Source: an uncultured Pelagibacteraceae bacterium
Lineage (GTDB): Bacteria; Pseudomonadota; Alphaproteobacteria; Pelagibacterales; Pelagibacteraceae
NCBI GenBank assembly: GCA_902573755.1
Contig: CACGLD010000001.1
Coordinates: 103,241-167,240, forward strand
DNA length: 64,000 bases
Reading direction: 5' to 3'
Shown here one piece after another: positions 55,855 through 64,000 of the stretch. A program made the translations under genes and the position numbers. Numbering within the stretch: position 1 is the first letter of the stretch; each line of letters begins with the position of its first letter. The notes under the pieces are model-generated. The model was not told the DNA's origin. It saw nothing but the letters and a program-made list of their open reading frames with translations, and ran no database searches.

Positions 55855-56823
55855 ATGAAGCCGAAAATATTAGTTTCTAGAAAAATCTCAGATTTAGCAG
55901 AGGAAAAACTTCAAAAAGAATTTGAAGTAACTCTTAATCCAAAAGACGAACCTATTCCAGAAAGTGAATTAATTAAAATTGTTAATGATTATGATGGAAT
56001 GATATCAACAGGTTTTGATAAAATTGGTGAAAATTTTTTTAAAAATTTAAATGGCAAATTAAAAATTATAGCTCAGGTTGGTGTTGGCTATGATAATATT
56101 TCAATTAAATCTGCTGAAGAAAAAAAAATTAAAGTAACAAATACTCCAGATGTATTAAATGAGGCGGTAGCTGAAACTACAATACTTTTGATTTTAGCTG
56201 CATCTAGAAGAATTGGTGAAGCTTACAATTTAGTTAGAGCTGATGATTGGAAAAATCAAAAACCAGATTTAACTAAATTCATGATTGGAAATTCTGTTAC
56301 AGGTAAAACCTTAGGTATCATTGGCATGGGGCGTATCGGAAGAATGGCTGCAAAATGTGCTAAAGCTTTTGGAATGAAGATTATTTATTATAACAGAAAT
56401 AAATTATCTGATGATTTAGAGGATGGGGCTAAATATTTTTCTGATATTAAAACTATGCTACCAGAGTGTGACTTTGTAAGTATTCACACTCCCGCAACTG
56501 CTGAAACTAAACATATTCTTAATTCTTCTACAATTAGCTTGTTACCGAAACATGCTGTAGTTATAAATACTTCAAGAGGATCAACAATTGATGATGATGC
56601 TTTGATAGATGCATTAGAAAATAAAAAAATTTATGCAGCAGGTCTAGATGTTTTTAACAATGAACCAAATTTAGATAAAAGATATTTAAAATTAGATAAT
56701 TGTTTTGTTTTACCTCATATTGGAAGTGCAACACACGAGACAAGATTAGCCATGAGTATGATGGCTGTTGATAATATTTATTGTTTTTTCAATAAAAAAC
56801 CACTTATTTCAGAAGTAGTTTAG
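55855..56823 (+). CDS. D-isomer-specific 2-hydroxyacid dehydrogenase (glyoxylate/hydroxypyruvate reductase type)
   Basis: 322-residue NAD(P)-dependent dehydrogenase. GMGRIG lies at residues 157-162 and the family catalytic Arg (NTSRGSTID), Glu (DVFNNEP) and His (LPHIGSATHETR) are in place. Likely to act on 2-keto sugar-acid intermediates or hydroxypyruvate. One base after the IlvD/Edd stop, so one operon. Confidence 0.9.
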   Translation: MKPKILVSRKISDLAEEKLQKEFEVTLNPKDEPIPESELIKIVNDYDGMISTGFDKIGENFFKNLNGKLKIIAQVGVGYDNISIKSAEEKKIKVTNTPDVLNEAVAETTILLILAASRRIGEAYNLVRADDWKNQKPDLTKFMIGNSVTGKTLGIIGMGRIGRMAAKCAKAFGMKIIYYNRNKLSDDLEDGAKYFSDIKTMLPECDFVSIHTPATAETKHILNSSTISLLPKHAVVINTSRGSTIDDDALIDALENKKIYAAGLDVFNNEPNLDKRYLKLDNCFVLPHIGSATHETRLAMSMMAVDNIYCFFNKKPLISEVV

Positions 56824-56948
56824 AACAACTATAAGTTGTCTGTTTAGAGAATATATATAATTTCTATATATAAAAGTTAAACGAAATTATTGATCTCAAA
56901 AACCATTTATGATTAACTTTCAAAAAAAACATAAACGAGAGGAAGATA

Positions 56949-57965
56949 ATGTTTAAACTTATATCTAAAACTATAGCAGCTGTAGCTATTGTTTCAGTTG
57001 CTTTATTTGGCTCTGCAAATGCAAAGACTTTAAAGATTGAAACACACTTTACTGCTAGTTCACCTAATGGTGAAGTTGCGGCTCAATTTGCTAAAAATGT
57101 AGAAATGTTTTCTGGCGGAAGCTTAAAAATAGAAATGTTCTACTCATCATCAGTAACAGGAAAATCTGCTGAGGTGTTTAACTCTGCACAAACTGGAATT
57201 ATCGATTGTGATATGACTGGTGCTGGTTACCAAACTGGTAAAAATGCAGCGTTCCAATTCGCAGGTGATGTAATGGGTGGATACGATAACCCTTATCAAC
57301 AATATGAATTCTTGAATTTCCCAGGAGCTCAAGAAGCTGTTGATGCACTTTACAACAAATATGGAATGACTTTAATTGGTTGGTGGATACCAGGACATGA
57401 GTCTCTAATTTCTAGCAAACCAATTCCAGATGTTGCATCTATCAAAGACTTTAAATTTAGATCACCTCCAGGAATGGAAAGTATGATCTTTACAGCATTA
57501 GGTGCTAAGCCAATAGTAATGGACTTTGGTGAAGTTCCAACTGCTTTACAAACTGGTCTAATCGATGGTGCTGACTATTCATCTTTAGCTACTAACTATG
57601 CAGGTGGACACTATGAGCAAAACAAATATGCTACATACCCAGGTTTCCACTCTATGCCAGCTGACCATTTAGCTTGTAATACAAAAGTATGGAAAAAGCT
57701 AAAACCTCATGAAAGAGGAGCGATGAAAGCAGGTATTGAGATTGCTGGTAGAACAATCACTAGCTTGGTTGAGAGAAAAAACGCAGAAGCAGTTAAAGCT
57801 TTAAAAGAAATGGGTGTTACACTTCATGACTGGTCTAGAGAAGATAGACTTAAGTTCAGAAATGCTGCACTTAATGCTTGGCAGGAATGGAAAAAGAAAT
57901 CTCCTGAAGCTGCTGCTCTTATAGATATACATACAGCTTATATGAAAGCTAACGGTATCCTATAA
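56949..57965 (+). CDS. TRAP transporter substrate-binding protein (DctP/DctP7 type)
   Basis: 338-residue exported binding protein with a signal peptide ending in SANA and the start KTLKIETHFTASSPNG. The FKFRSPPGMESMIFTALGAKPIVMDFGEVPTALQTGLIDGAD region contains the Arg that binds the substrate carboxylate and is typical of sugar-acid/mandelate-type TRAP proteins. Upstream GAGGAAG ribosome site. A strong hairpin (57990-58011) separates it from dctQ. Confidence 0.93.
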   Translation: MFKLISKTIAAVAIVSVALFGSANAKTLKIETHFTASSPNGEVAAQFAKNVEMFSGGSLKIEMFYSSSVTGKSAEVFNSAQTGIIDCDMTGAGYQTGKNAAFQFAGDVMGGYDNPYQQYEFLNFPGAQEAVDALYNKYGMTLIGWWIPGHESLISSKPIPDVASIKDFKFRSPPGMESMIFTALGAKPIVMDFGEVPTALQTGLIDGADYSSLATNYAGGHYEQNKYATYPGFHSMPADHLACNTKVWKKLKPHERGAMKAGIEIAGRTITSLVERKNAEAVKALKEMGVTLHDWSREDRLKFRNAALNAWQEWKKKSPEAAALIDIHTAYMKANGIL

Positions 57966-57989
57966 ATTAAAAGCATATAATAAAATCTT

Positions 57990-58011
57990 GAAGGGCCTGA
58001 AAAGGCCCTTC
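57990..58011 (+). terminator. intercistronic hairpin between dctP and dctQ genes
   Basis: GAAGGGCC (57990-57997) and GGCCCTTC (58004-58011) form a perfect 8-bp stem with a six-base loop and a short T-rich flank (TTAT). It may attenuate transcription into dctQM or protect the dctP message, giving more binding protein than membrane subunits. Confidence 0.75.
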
Positions 58012-58039
58012 TTATAAAATAAAAAGAATTTTTTAGCTT

Positions 58040-58609
58040 ATGCTTGATAAAGAATTACAAGAACAAAATGAAAAAGTTGCAAGTAAAGATGATTTTCCAA
58101 TAAATTGGATTGATAGAATTTCCTTATTTTTAAGCCACACAATCAAATATTTAATCCCGATAATAGTCCTTGTAATGATGTACGAAATTTTTATGAGGTA
58201 CGTTGTATTTAAACCAACTTTGTGGGCTAATGAACTATGCCTGTGGCTAGCTGGTGTTTGTTATTTGGTTGGTGGAATATATGCAACAAGGTTAAGAAGC
58301 CATATTAGAATAGTATTGTTATATGATTGGGTTAGTAGACCAACACAGAGAATTTTTGATCTAATAAGTACAATTATTATTGTTCTTTTTGCTGCAGCTG
58401 TAATTTATGGTGGTGTGGAAGATGCATACAGATCTTTTATAAATTGGGAGAGGTTTGCTACTTATTGGGATCCACCAATTCCTGCTACTATGAAGCCGCT
58501 TACGCTAATATGTGTATTTCTTATTGCTGTTCAATCAGTAAATAACTTAATAATTGATTGGAAAAATCCTAAAGAAAAACAATACGACCCTTCTAAAGAA
58601 TTAAAATAA
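58040..58609 (+). CDS. TRAP transporter small permease (DctQ)
   Basis: 189-residue four-helix protein with the family motif WANELCLWLAGVCYLVGGIYA. Binds DctM and the binding protein. Ends one base before the DctM start. Confidence 0.92.
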   Translation: MLDKELQEQNEKVASKDDFPINWIDRISLFLSHTIKYLIPIIVLVMMYEIFMRYVVFKPTLWANELCLWLAGVCYLVGGIYATRLRSHIRIVLLYDWVSRPTQRIFDLISTIIIVLFAAAVIYGGVEDAYRSFINWERFATYWDPPIPATMKPLTLICVFLIAVQSVNNLIIDWKNPKEKQYDPSKELK

Positions 58610-58610
58610 A

Positions 58611-59927
58611 ATGGAAATAGGATCACTTTCGATAATACTTATAGTTGGATTATTATTGCTTATATCTATTGGTGTTCCAATGGGTTTTGCCTCAGGTTTT
58701 ATGGGGGCAGTACTTGTATTTTTATATATAGGTGAACACGCTTTAGGGATCTTACTTTCAAGATATTATTCTCTAGTTGTTACTTATTCTTTTTTGTCGG
58801 TGCCATTATTTATATTTATGGCCTCCTTGCTTGAACGCTCGAACATAGCTAGAGATTTATATGATGCCTTAAATGCGTGGCTAAGAAAAACTCGAGGTGG
58901 AGTAGGAGTGGTGACTGCCATCATGGCAACAATTATGGCTGCTATGAGTGGAATTATTGGAGGAGAAATAGTTTTATTAGGATTGATTGCACTGCCTCAA
59001 ATGTTGAGATTAAAATATGATCAAGATATGTCGATTGGTATTATCTGTGCATCAGGTTCATTAGGAACCATGATACCTCCTTCTATTGTTTTAATTATCT
59101 ATGGATTGACAACAGAAACTTCAATTACAATGTTATTTCAAGAAGCAATAGTTCCAGGTTTGATGATTTCAGGTTTGATAATTACTTACATTTTAATTAG
59201 AACAAGATTGCAGCCACATCTTGCACCATTAAGTGATGAGCCGCCATTAACTTTAAAAGAAAAAATTTCTTATCTACCAGGTCTTTTGCCACCAATTGGA
59301 ATAGTGATAATTGTTTTAGGTTCAATCTATTCAGGAATAACAGGTATTACAGAAGCTGCTGGTATGGGTGTTGTTGCTACATTAATTATAATTTTTGCTA
59401 GAAAAGAATTAACATGGTTTTTGTTTAAAGATGCATTAACCAGAACATTTAAAGCTTCAGGAACTATTTTAACAATTACTTTTGGTGCAACAGTTTTAGC
59501 GGGTGCTTATTCTCTTGCTGGTGGTCCAAAATATGTTGCAGAAACTATTTTGGCTTATGATTTAAAACCAATGTATTTAATCTTCATGATGCAGATAATG
59601 TTCTTAATAATGGGAGCATTTATGGATTGGGTTGGAATTGTATTGTTAGCAATGCCAGTATTTTTACCAATAGTTATAGCTCTTGGTTTTGATCCTATTT
59701 GGTTTGGAATATTATTTTGTGTAAATATGCAAGTTTCATTTTTAAGTCCACCTTTTGGACCCGCCGCTTTTTATTTAAAATCAGTTGCTCCACCACATAT
59801 CTCCTTAACAGATATATTTAGAGGTTTTGCTCCATTTATAGTAATACAATTAATAGTATTAGCATGTGTTATGTTCTTTCCTGAAGCAATGACGCAAAAC
59901 TTCCACGAGTTTAAACCGAAACCATGA
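58611..59927 (+). CDS. TRAP transporter large permease (DctM)
   Basis: 438-residue multi-helix transporter with LISIGVPMGFASGFMGAVL, IIGGEIVLLGLIALPQML, GSLGTMIPPSIVLIIYG and the late VSFLSPPFGPAAFYLKSV, all diagnostic. Sodium-coupled uptake of a carboxylate such as a sugar acid. The next gene starts over its stop. Confidence 0.95.
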   Translation: MEIGSLSIILIVGLLLLISIGVPMGFASGFMGAVLVFLYIGEHALGILLSRYYSLVVTYSFLSVPLFIFMASLLERSNIARDLYDALNAWLRKTRGGVGVVTAIMATIMAAMSGIIGGEIVLLGLIALPQMLRLKYDQDMSIGIICASGSLGTMIPPSIVLIIYGLTTETSITMLFQEAIVPGLMISGLIITYILIRTRLQPHLAPLSDEPPLTLKEKISYLPGLLPPIGIVIIVLGSIYSGITGITEAAGMGVVATLIIIFARKELTWFLFKDALTRTFKASGTILTITFGATVLAGAYSLAGGPKYVAETILAYDLKPMYLIFMMQIMFLIMGAFMDWVGIVLLAMPVFLPIVIALGFDPIWFGILFCVNMQVSFLSPPFGPAAFYLKSVAPPHISLTDIFRGFAPFIVIQLIVLACVMFFPEAMTQNFHEFKPKP

Positions 59928-60793
59928 TGAAAATAGGCTTTATTGGAACAGGTCTTATGGGCCTGCCAATGGCTAAAAATTTATTAAAATCAGATTTTAA
60001 ATTAAAAGTATTCAATCGTTCAATTAATAAAGCAGAACCTTTGAAAGAGTTTGGTGCTGAAATATCAAAAACATTAGGTGAAGTTGTAAAAGATAATGAC
60101 TTTATTATAACAATGTTAACAGATGATAGTGCTGTTGACGCAATAATGAATAATTCAGATTTGTTAGAGAATTTAAAATCTGGATCAACTGTTATTGATA
60201 TGAGTTCTGTTAAACCAACGACAGCAACAAAATATGGAAATAATCTAAAATCAAAAAATGTAAATTACTTAGACGCACCGGTTTCAGGAGGAACAATTGG
60301 AGCTGAAGAAGCTTCATTAGCCATAATGGTTGGAGGAGAACAAAGTGTTTTTGATAATTCTGTAAATATTTTAAAAGCAATGGGAAATCCAACTTTGGTA
60401 GGTCCTATTGGTAGTGGACAAGTTTCAAAGTTAGCAAATCAAATTGTAGTAGGAGTTACAATAGGAGCGGTTGCGGAGGCAATAACTTTATGTGAAAAAG
60501 CTGGAGCTGACCCAGTAAAATTAATTAAAGCTCTATCTGGAGGTTGGGCAGATAGTAAAATTTTACAAACTCATGGAAAAAGAATGATAGATAAAGATTT
60601 TACACCAAAAGGTAAAACATCTACCCATTTAAAAGACATGAATAACATTTTGGAGTGTGCAAATTCATATAATACACATTTACCTATTTCAAATTTAGTG
60701 AAAGAAATGTATAAAACCCTTGTCGATAATGGTCATGGAAACACTGATCATAGTTCACTTTATAATGAAATCGAAAGGATAAATAAAAAATGA
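59924..60793 (+). CDS. NAD(P)-dependent 3-hydroxyacid dehydrogenase (HIBADH/tartronate semialdehyde reductase family)
   Basis: 289-residue beta-hydroxyacid dehydrogenase: GFIGTGLMGLPMA at the start, DAPVSGGTIGAEEASLAIMVGG and catalytic Lys in GSGQVSKLANQI. The start is ATG-ATG at 59924/59927 and overlaps the dctM stop. Beside sugar-acid dehydratases it may reduce tartronate semialdehyde to glycerate. Confidence 0.9.
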   Translation: MMKIGFIGTGLMGLPMAKNLLKSDFKLKVFNRSINKAEPLKEFGAEISKTLGEVVKDNDFIITMLTDDSAVDAIMNNSDLLENLKSGSTVIDMSSVKPTTATKYGNNLKSKNVNYLDAPVSGGTIGAEEASLAIMVGGEQSVFDNSVNILKAMGNPTLVGPIGSGQVSKLANQIVVGVTIGAVAEAITLCEKAGADPVKLIKALSGGWADSKILQTHGKRMIDKDFTPKGKTSTHLKDMNNILECANSYNTHLPISNLVKEMYKTLVDNGHGNTDHSSLYNEIERINKK

Positions 60794-61533
60794 GTGGAAG
60801 ATTAGAAGGTAAAAAAATTCTCGTAACAGCAGCGGGCCAAGGGATTGGAAAAGCAACAGCAATAGCATTCCATAAAGAAGGTGCTCATGTCACTGCAACT
60901 GATTTAAATGATAAAACTTTAGCTGATTTAAATAAAGAATATCCTGATATAAAAGTGCAAAAGTTAGACTCGACAGACAGCAATGCAATTTTAGAATTTA
61001 CTAAAACTTTAGATAGAGTTGATGTTTTATTTAATGCTGTCGGATTTGTTCATCATGGAACAATATTAGAATGTGATGAAAAAGATTGGGATTTTTCTTC
61101 TAATGTAAACGTCAAGTCGATGTATTTTATGTGTAAAGCTATTTTACCTTTAATGATTAAACAAAATGGTGGAAGTATTATTAATATATCTTCATGCGCA
61201 TCTAGCTTTAAAGGTTTTCCAAATAGATTTGTTTACGGAACAACTAAGGGCGCAGTGATTGGCTTAACAAAGGCGATTGCAGCAGATTTCGTTAAACAAA
61301 ATATTAGATGTAATTCAATTGCGCCAGGTACAGTTTATTCACCTTCTTGGCAAGATAGAGTCAATCAAAGTCCAGATCCTGTTCAAGCAAAAAAAGATTT
61401 TATAGCAAGACAACCTATGGGAAGATTAGGTACCGCAGAGGAAATAGCAGCTGTGGCTGTTTATTTAGCTAGCGATGATGCAACATTTACAACAGGAAGT
61501 ACAATTCATGTTGATGGTGGAATTTCAATATAA
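60790..61533 (+). CDS. short-chain dehydrogenase, 2-keto-3-deoxy-L-fuconate dehydrogenase-like
   Basis: 247-residue SDR with GQGIGKA NAD motif and Tyr149-x3-Lys153 catalytic pair in VYGTTKGA. The family resemblance is to DHRS6-like and 2-keto-3-deoxy-L-fuconate dehydrogenases, supported by the FAH hydrolase and enolase-superfamily dehydratase next in line. Substrate could equally be a rhamnonate-type intermediate. Overlaps the previous gene by four bases. Confidence 0.88.
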   Translation: MSGRLEGKKILVTAAGQGIGKATAIAFHKEGAHVTATDLNDKTLADLNKEYPDIKVQKLDSTDSNAILEFTKTLDRVDVLFNAVGFVHHGTILECDEKDWDFSSNVNVKSMYFMCKAILPLMIKQNGGSIINISSCASSFKGFPNRFVYGTTKGAVIGLTKAIAADFVKQNIRCNSIAPGTVYSPSWQDRVNQSPDPVQAKKDFIARQPMGRLGTAEEIAAVAVYLASDDATFTTGSTIHVDGGISI

Positions 61534-61554
61534 TTAAATAACAAAAGGATAAAT

Positions 61555-62397
61555 ATGAAATTATTAAGAGTAGGAAATAAAGGAAACGAAAAACCAGCTG
61601 TTTTAGACAAAGATGGTAAAATCAGAGATATTAGTTCTCATGTTAAAGATTTAAATCCTGATCATTTAAATTTTGAGACTATTTCCAAATTACAAAGTGC
61701 TGATTTATCTTCTTTACCAGAATTATCTGCAAGTGATCGAATAGGATCTTGTATTACTACGCCAGGTAAATTTGTTGCAATTGGATTAAATTATTCTGAT
61801 CACGCAGCTGAAACAGGTGCAGAGGTTCCATCTGAACCAATTACTTTTATGAAAGCTACAAGTTCAATTAATGGACCAAACGATGATATCGAAATAGTTT
61901 CAGGATCAAAAAAACTTGATTGGGAAGTTGAATTAGGAATTGTTATTGGAAAAGAAACAAAACATATCTCAGAAAGCCAAGCTCAAGATCATATTTTGGG
62001 TTATTGTTTAGTAAATGATATCAGTGAAAGAGAATGGCAAATTGAAAAAATGGGTCAATGGGTTAAAGGAAAATCTCATGATACTTATGGACCAATTGGG
62101 CCTTACTTGGTTACAAAAGATGAAATTGCAGATGTTAACAATTTAAAAATGAGTTTAGATGTTAATGGTACAAGAATGCAAACAGGTAACACAAGCACAA
62201 TGATATTCAATGTTGATATAATTGTATCTTATTTAAGTAAATTCATGTCTCTTCAAGCTGGCGATATAATTACAACTGGAACACCTCCAGGAGTTGGAAT
62301 GGGTATGAAGCCTCAACAATTCTTAAAAGCTGGTGATACAATGAAATTATCAATAGAAAACTTAGGAGAGCAAAACTCGAAGGTAGTTGCTTTATAA
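61555..62397 (+). CDS. fumarylacetoacetate-hydrolase family protein (2,4-diketo-3-deoxyfuconate hydrolase-like)
   Basis: 280-residue FAH-fold enzyme. Metal ligands in DWEVELG (Glu124, Glu126) and Asp155 in NDISERE; the start KFVAIGLNYSDHAAETG is that of the ureidoglycolate-lyase-like branch used in the L-fucose and L-rhamnose diketo pathways, cleaving 2,4-diketo-3-deoxy acids into pyruvate and lactate. SD AAAGGAT precedes the ATG. Confidence 0.9.
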   Translation: MKLLRVGNKGNEKPAVLDKDGKIRDISSHVKDLNPDHLNFETISKLQSADLSSLPELSASDRIGSCITTPGKFVAIGLNYSDHAAETGAEVPSEPITFMKATSSINGPNDDIEIVSGSKKLDWEVELGIVIGKETKHISESQAQDHILGYCLVNDISEREWQIEKMGQWVKGKSHDTYGPIGPYLVTKDEIADVNNLKMSLDVNGTRMQTGNTSTMIFNVDIIVSYLSKFMSLQAGDIITTGTPPGVGMGMKPQQFLKAGDTMKLSIENLGEQNSKVVAL

Positions 62398-62403
62398 TTA
62401 ATT

Positions 62404-63576
62404 GTGAAAATAACTTCTATTAAAAGTCATGTACTTAGATATGAGTTAGAAAAAGAACTTGGTTACTCACAACAGTATTATAAACATCGTACAGCCCATC
62501 TTGTAGAAGTTCAAACAGACGAAGGAATAACAGGTTGGGGTGAATGTTTTGGTCCTGGAAATATAGCTTTAGCAAACAAATTTATTGTTGAAAAGGTTAT
62601 ACAGCCTTTAGTAATTGGTGAAGATCCTTTAAACAAAGAACACATTTGGCAAAAAGTATACAATCTTTTAAGAGATAGTGGTCAAAAGGGAATGCCAATT
62701 CAAGCATTATCAGGAGTGGATATTGCTTTATGGGATATTCTTGGAAAGAAAACAAATGCTCCTCTTTACCAACTTGTTGGTGGTAAATGTAATAATGAAG
62801 TTCCAGTGTATGGATATGGAATGATGTTACAAAAAAAATCAGTTGATGAATTAATCACCTTATTCAAAGAAGAGTCTAAGCAAATAAAATCAAAAAATTT
62901 TAAAGCTATGAAAATGAAAGTTGGATTAGGTCCAAACGAAGATTTAAAGTTGGTTCAGGCTGTAAGAGACACTGTTGGAAAAGATTTTAAATTAATGGTT
63001 GATGCAAATCATGCATATAATTTAAAAGACGCTCTTTATGTCGGAAAAGGTTTAGATGAACTTGATATTTATTGGTTTGAAGAACCTGTGGCCCCTGAAG
63101 ATTATGAAGGTTACAGAGAATTAAAACAAAAAATCTCTACTAGCATTGCAGGAGGAGAAGCTGAATTTACCAAATATGGTTGGAATAAATTAATATCAAA
63201 TAAATGTATTGATATAGCTCAACCAGAGGTTTGTGGACTTGGCGGAATTACGGAGTATTTAAAAGTTGCAGCATTAGCGCAAGCAAATTTTATACCAGTA
63301 ATTAATCATGTATGGGGCTCTGCAGTTAGTATCGCAGTTAATCTTCATTTGTTGACAGCACAACCAGATATGCCAGGTGGATTATTTCCATCTAAATCTA
63401 TGCTTGAGTTTGATACAACAGAGAAAAATATTTTTATTACAGATTTGCCAAAGGAAGAATTTTCAATTTTAGATCAAGTTAAAAACAATAACGGTTTTGC
63501 ATCAGTAACAGATAATATAGGTATTGGTATTAACCCTGATCAAGACTTTATAGAGGAGTTTGAAGTAAATGAATAA
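62404..63576 (+). CDS. enolase-superfamily (mandelate racemase type) acid-sugar dehydratase
   Basis: 390-residue barrel enzyme, start GTG at 62404. Catalytic and metal residues of the mandelate racemase group: Lys170-x-Lys172 (MKMK), Asp200 (DANHAY), Glu226 (WFEEPV), Glu252 (GGEAE) and His302 (NHVWGS). Complete set implies activity as an acid-sugar dehydratase or epimerase. Substrate probably L-fuconate, L-rhamnonate, galactarate or similar. Confidence 0.9.
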   Translation: MKITSIKSHVLRYELEKELGYSQQYYKHRTAHLVEVQTDEGITGWGECFGPGNIALANKFIVEKVIQPLVIGEDPLNKEHIWQKVYNLLRDSGQKGMPIQALSGVDIALWDILGKKTNAPLYQLVGGKCNNEVPVYGYGMMLQKKSVDELITLFKEESKQIKSKNFKAMKMKVGLGPNEDLKLVQAVRDTVGKDFKLMVDANHAYNLKDALYVGKGLDELDIYWFEEPVAPEDYEGYRELKQKISTSIAGGEAEFTKYGWNKLISNKCIDIAQPEVCGLGGITEYLKVAALAQANFIPVINHVWGSAVSIAVNLHLLTAQPDMPGGLFPSKSMLEFDTTEKNIFITDLPKEEFSILDQVKNNNGFASVTDNIGIGINPDQDFIEEFEVNE

Positions 63577-64000
63577 AATAAAAACCTCAGAACCAAAACC
63601 TCTTTGGAAAATAAGATGTACCTTAGGTGAAGGAACATTATGGGTTGGTGAACATAATTCAATTTATTTTGTAGATATTAAAAAAAAGAAAATTTGTTCT
63701 TTCAATATTAAAAATAAAAAAAAGAAAATTTTTAAAGTAAATAAAGAAATTGGTTTTATCGCTCATATCAAAGATCATATTTTTATTTTAGGCCTTCAGG
63801 GTGAGTTAAGAATTCAAAATCTAAAATCAAAAAAAATTTTAAAATCAATTAAGATAGAACCAAACTTGAAACTAAATAGAATTAATGATGGAAAAACAGA
63901 TCCTGCTGGAAATCTTTGGTTTGGCACAATGGACAACTTAGAGAGAAAAATTGAAAAAGGTTCTTTATATAAATTAGATAAAAATTTTAAATTAATAAAA
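63569..64000 (+). CDS. SMP-30/gluconolactonase-like protein, N-terminal part (cut by window edge)
   Basis: Open frame from ATG at 63569 to the end of the window, 144 codons. The start LGEGTLWVGEHNSIYFVDI and RINDGKTDPAGNLWFGTMDN are the signature of SMP-30/regucalcin sugar lactonases. Overlaps the enolase-superfamily gene by eight bases and has a GAGGAG site inside it. It would open the lactone that feeds the acid-sugar dehydratase. Confidence 0.88.
   Translation, partial: MNKIKTSEPKPLWKIRCTLGEGTLWVGEHNSIYFVDIKKKKICSFNIKNKKKKIFKVNKEIGFIAHIKDHIFILGLQGELRIQNLKSKKILKSIKIEPNLKLNRINDGKTDPAGNLWFGTMDNLERKIEKGSLYKLDKNFKLIK

Noticed and set aside
56824-56948. Small hairpin ACAACT/AGTTGT and AT repeats before the TRAP binding-protein gene
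   Set aside because: Six-base stem without a U tract and ordinary AT-rich promoter DNA; not enough to call.
1-64000. CRISPR arrays, tRNA or rRNA genes, insertion sequences, prophage genes
   Set aside because: No regularly spaced repeats, cloverleaf-like sequences, transposase or phage motifs were seen on reading both strands; short tRNA-like pieces cannot be wholly excluded by eye.

Overview
The window is about 64 kb of very AT-rich, densely packed DNA with tiny intergenic gaps, many 1-4 base stop/start overlaps and no tRNA, rRNA, insertion sequence, prophage or CRISPR array that I can see. Base composition, gene content (four-subunit sarcosine oxidase, two dimethylglycine-dehydrogenase-type proteins, betaine-homocysteine methyltransferase, OpuA-type betaine uptake, a DmdA-like GcvT protein, TRAP transport, short streamlined genes) and protein flavour all point to an alphaproteobacterium of the SAR11 clade (Pelagibacterales). 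This is inferred from the sequence alone.

Region 1 (1-7104): end of an unknown small gene, formate-THF ligase (minus), and divergent from it the heterotetrameric sarcosine oxidase operon soxBDAG. Region 2 (7115-16255): housekeeping and unknown genes: two DMT permeases' first member, an Asp/Glu racemase, a cold-shock protein with a hairpin 5' leader, purEK with a GNAT enzyme, then a compact plus-strand cassette of an M19-dipeptidase-like protein, a 553-residue unknown, a DUF3726-like protein and an overlooked 55-residue four-cysteine protein. Region 3 (16263-20386, minus): betaine-type binding protein, permease (no ATPase gene), a short MetF-like protein and a DmdA-like GcvT-family demethylase, ended by a clear terminator.

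Region 4 (20658-31805, plus): a long, translationally coupled chain: Rieske oxygenase, BHMT, DMGDH/sarcosine dehydrogenase, a methyltransferase, an M24 protein that carries the ligand spacing of the DMSP lyase DddP, a small P-loop kinase, a small HxGH nucleotidylyltransferase, an HxD Fe(II)/2-oxoglutarate oxygenase, an enoyl-CoA hydratase, a CoA-binding protein and a BT1-type folate/biopterin transporter. Region 5 (31818-38668): flavodoxin-fold oxidoreductase, DUF4864 protein, a second DMGDH, etfBA and ETF-quinone oxidoreductase; the last is broken by one extra G in a G6 run. Together regions 1, 3, 4 and 5 form a demethylation and one-carbon oxidation district: methyl groups taken off betaine-like compounds go to THF or homocysteine, electrons go through ETF to quinone, and folate carriers are supplied by fhs, folE and perhaps the BT1 transporter.

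Region 6 (38669-50481): DUF2237, hisI, folE, an acrylyl-CoA-reductase-like gene (acuI type) with a LysR regulator, a Fur-box-controlled ferric iron ABC system (futA, then futB/futC) interrupted by a small protein, a structured nucleic-acid element and a peroxiredoxin; azlCD; a persulfide-dioxygenase-like MBL protein; DUF4396; cytochrome b561 and cytochrome c' whose start codons share one ATGCAT. Region 7 (50482-64000): a 284-base convergent spacer with hairpins, then a sugar-acid island: HIBADH-type dehydrogenase, DMT permease, UxaA-type dehydratase (minus), and divergently an IlvD/Edd dehydratase, 2-hydroxyacid dehydrogenase, DctPQM TRAP transporter, second HIBADH-type enzyme, SDR, FAH-type hydrolase, enolase-superfamily dehydratase and an SMP-30 lactonase cut by the window edge.

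Most promising for novelty: the DddP-like gene with its kinase/nucleotidylyltransferase/oxygenase neighbours, and the M19-like/553-aa/DUF3726/zinc-ribbon cassette.
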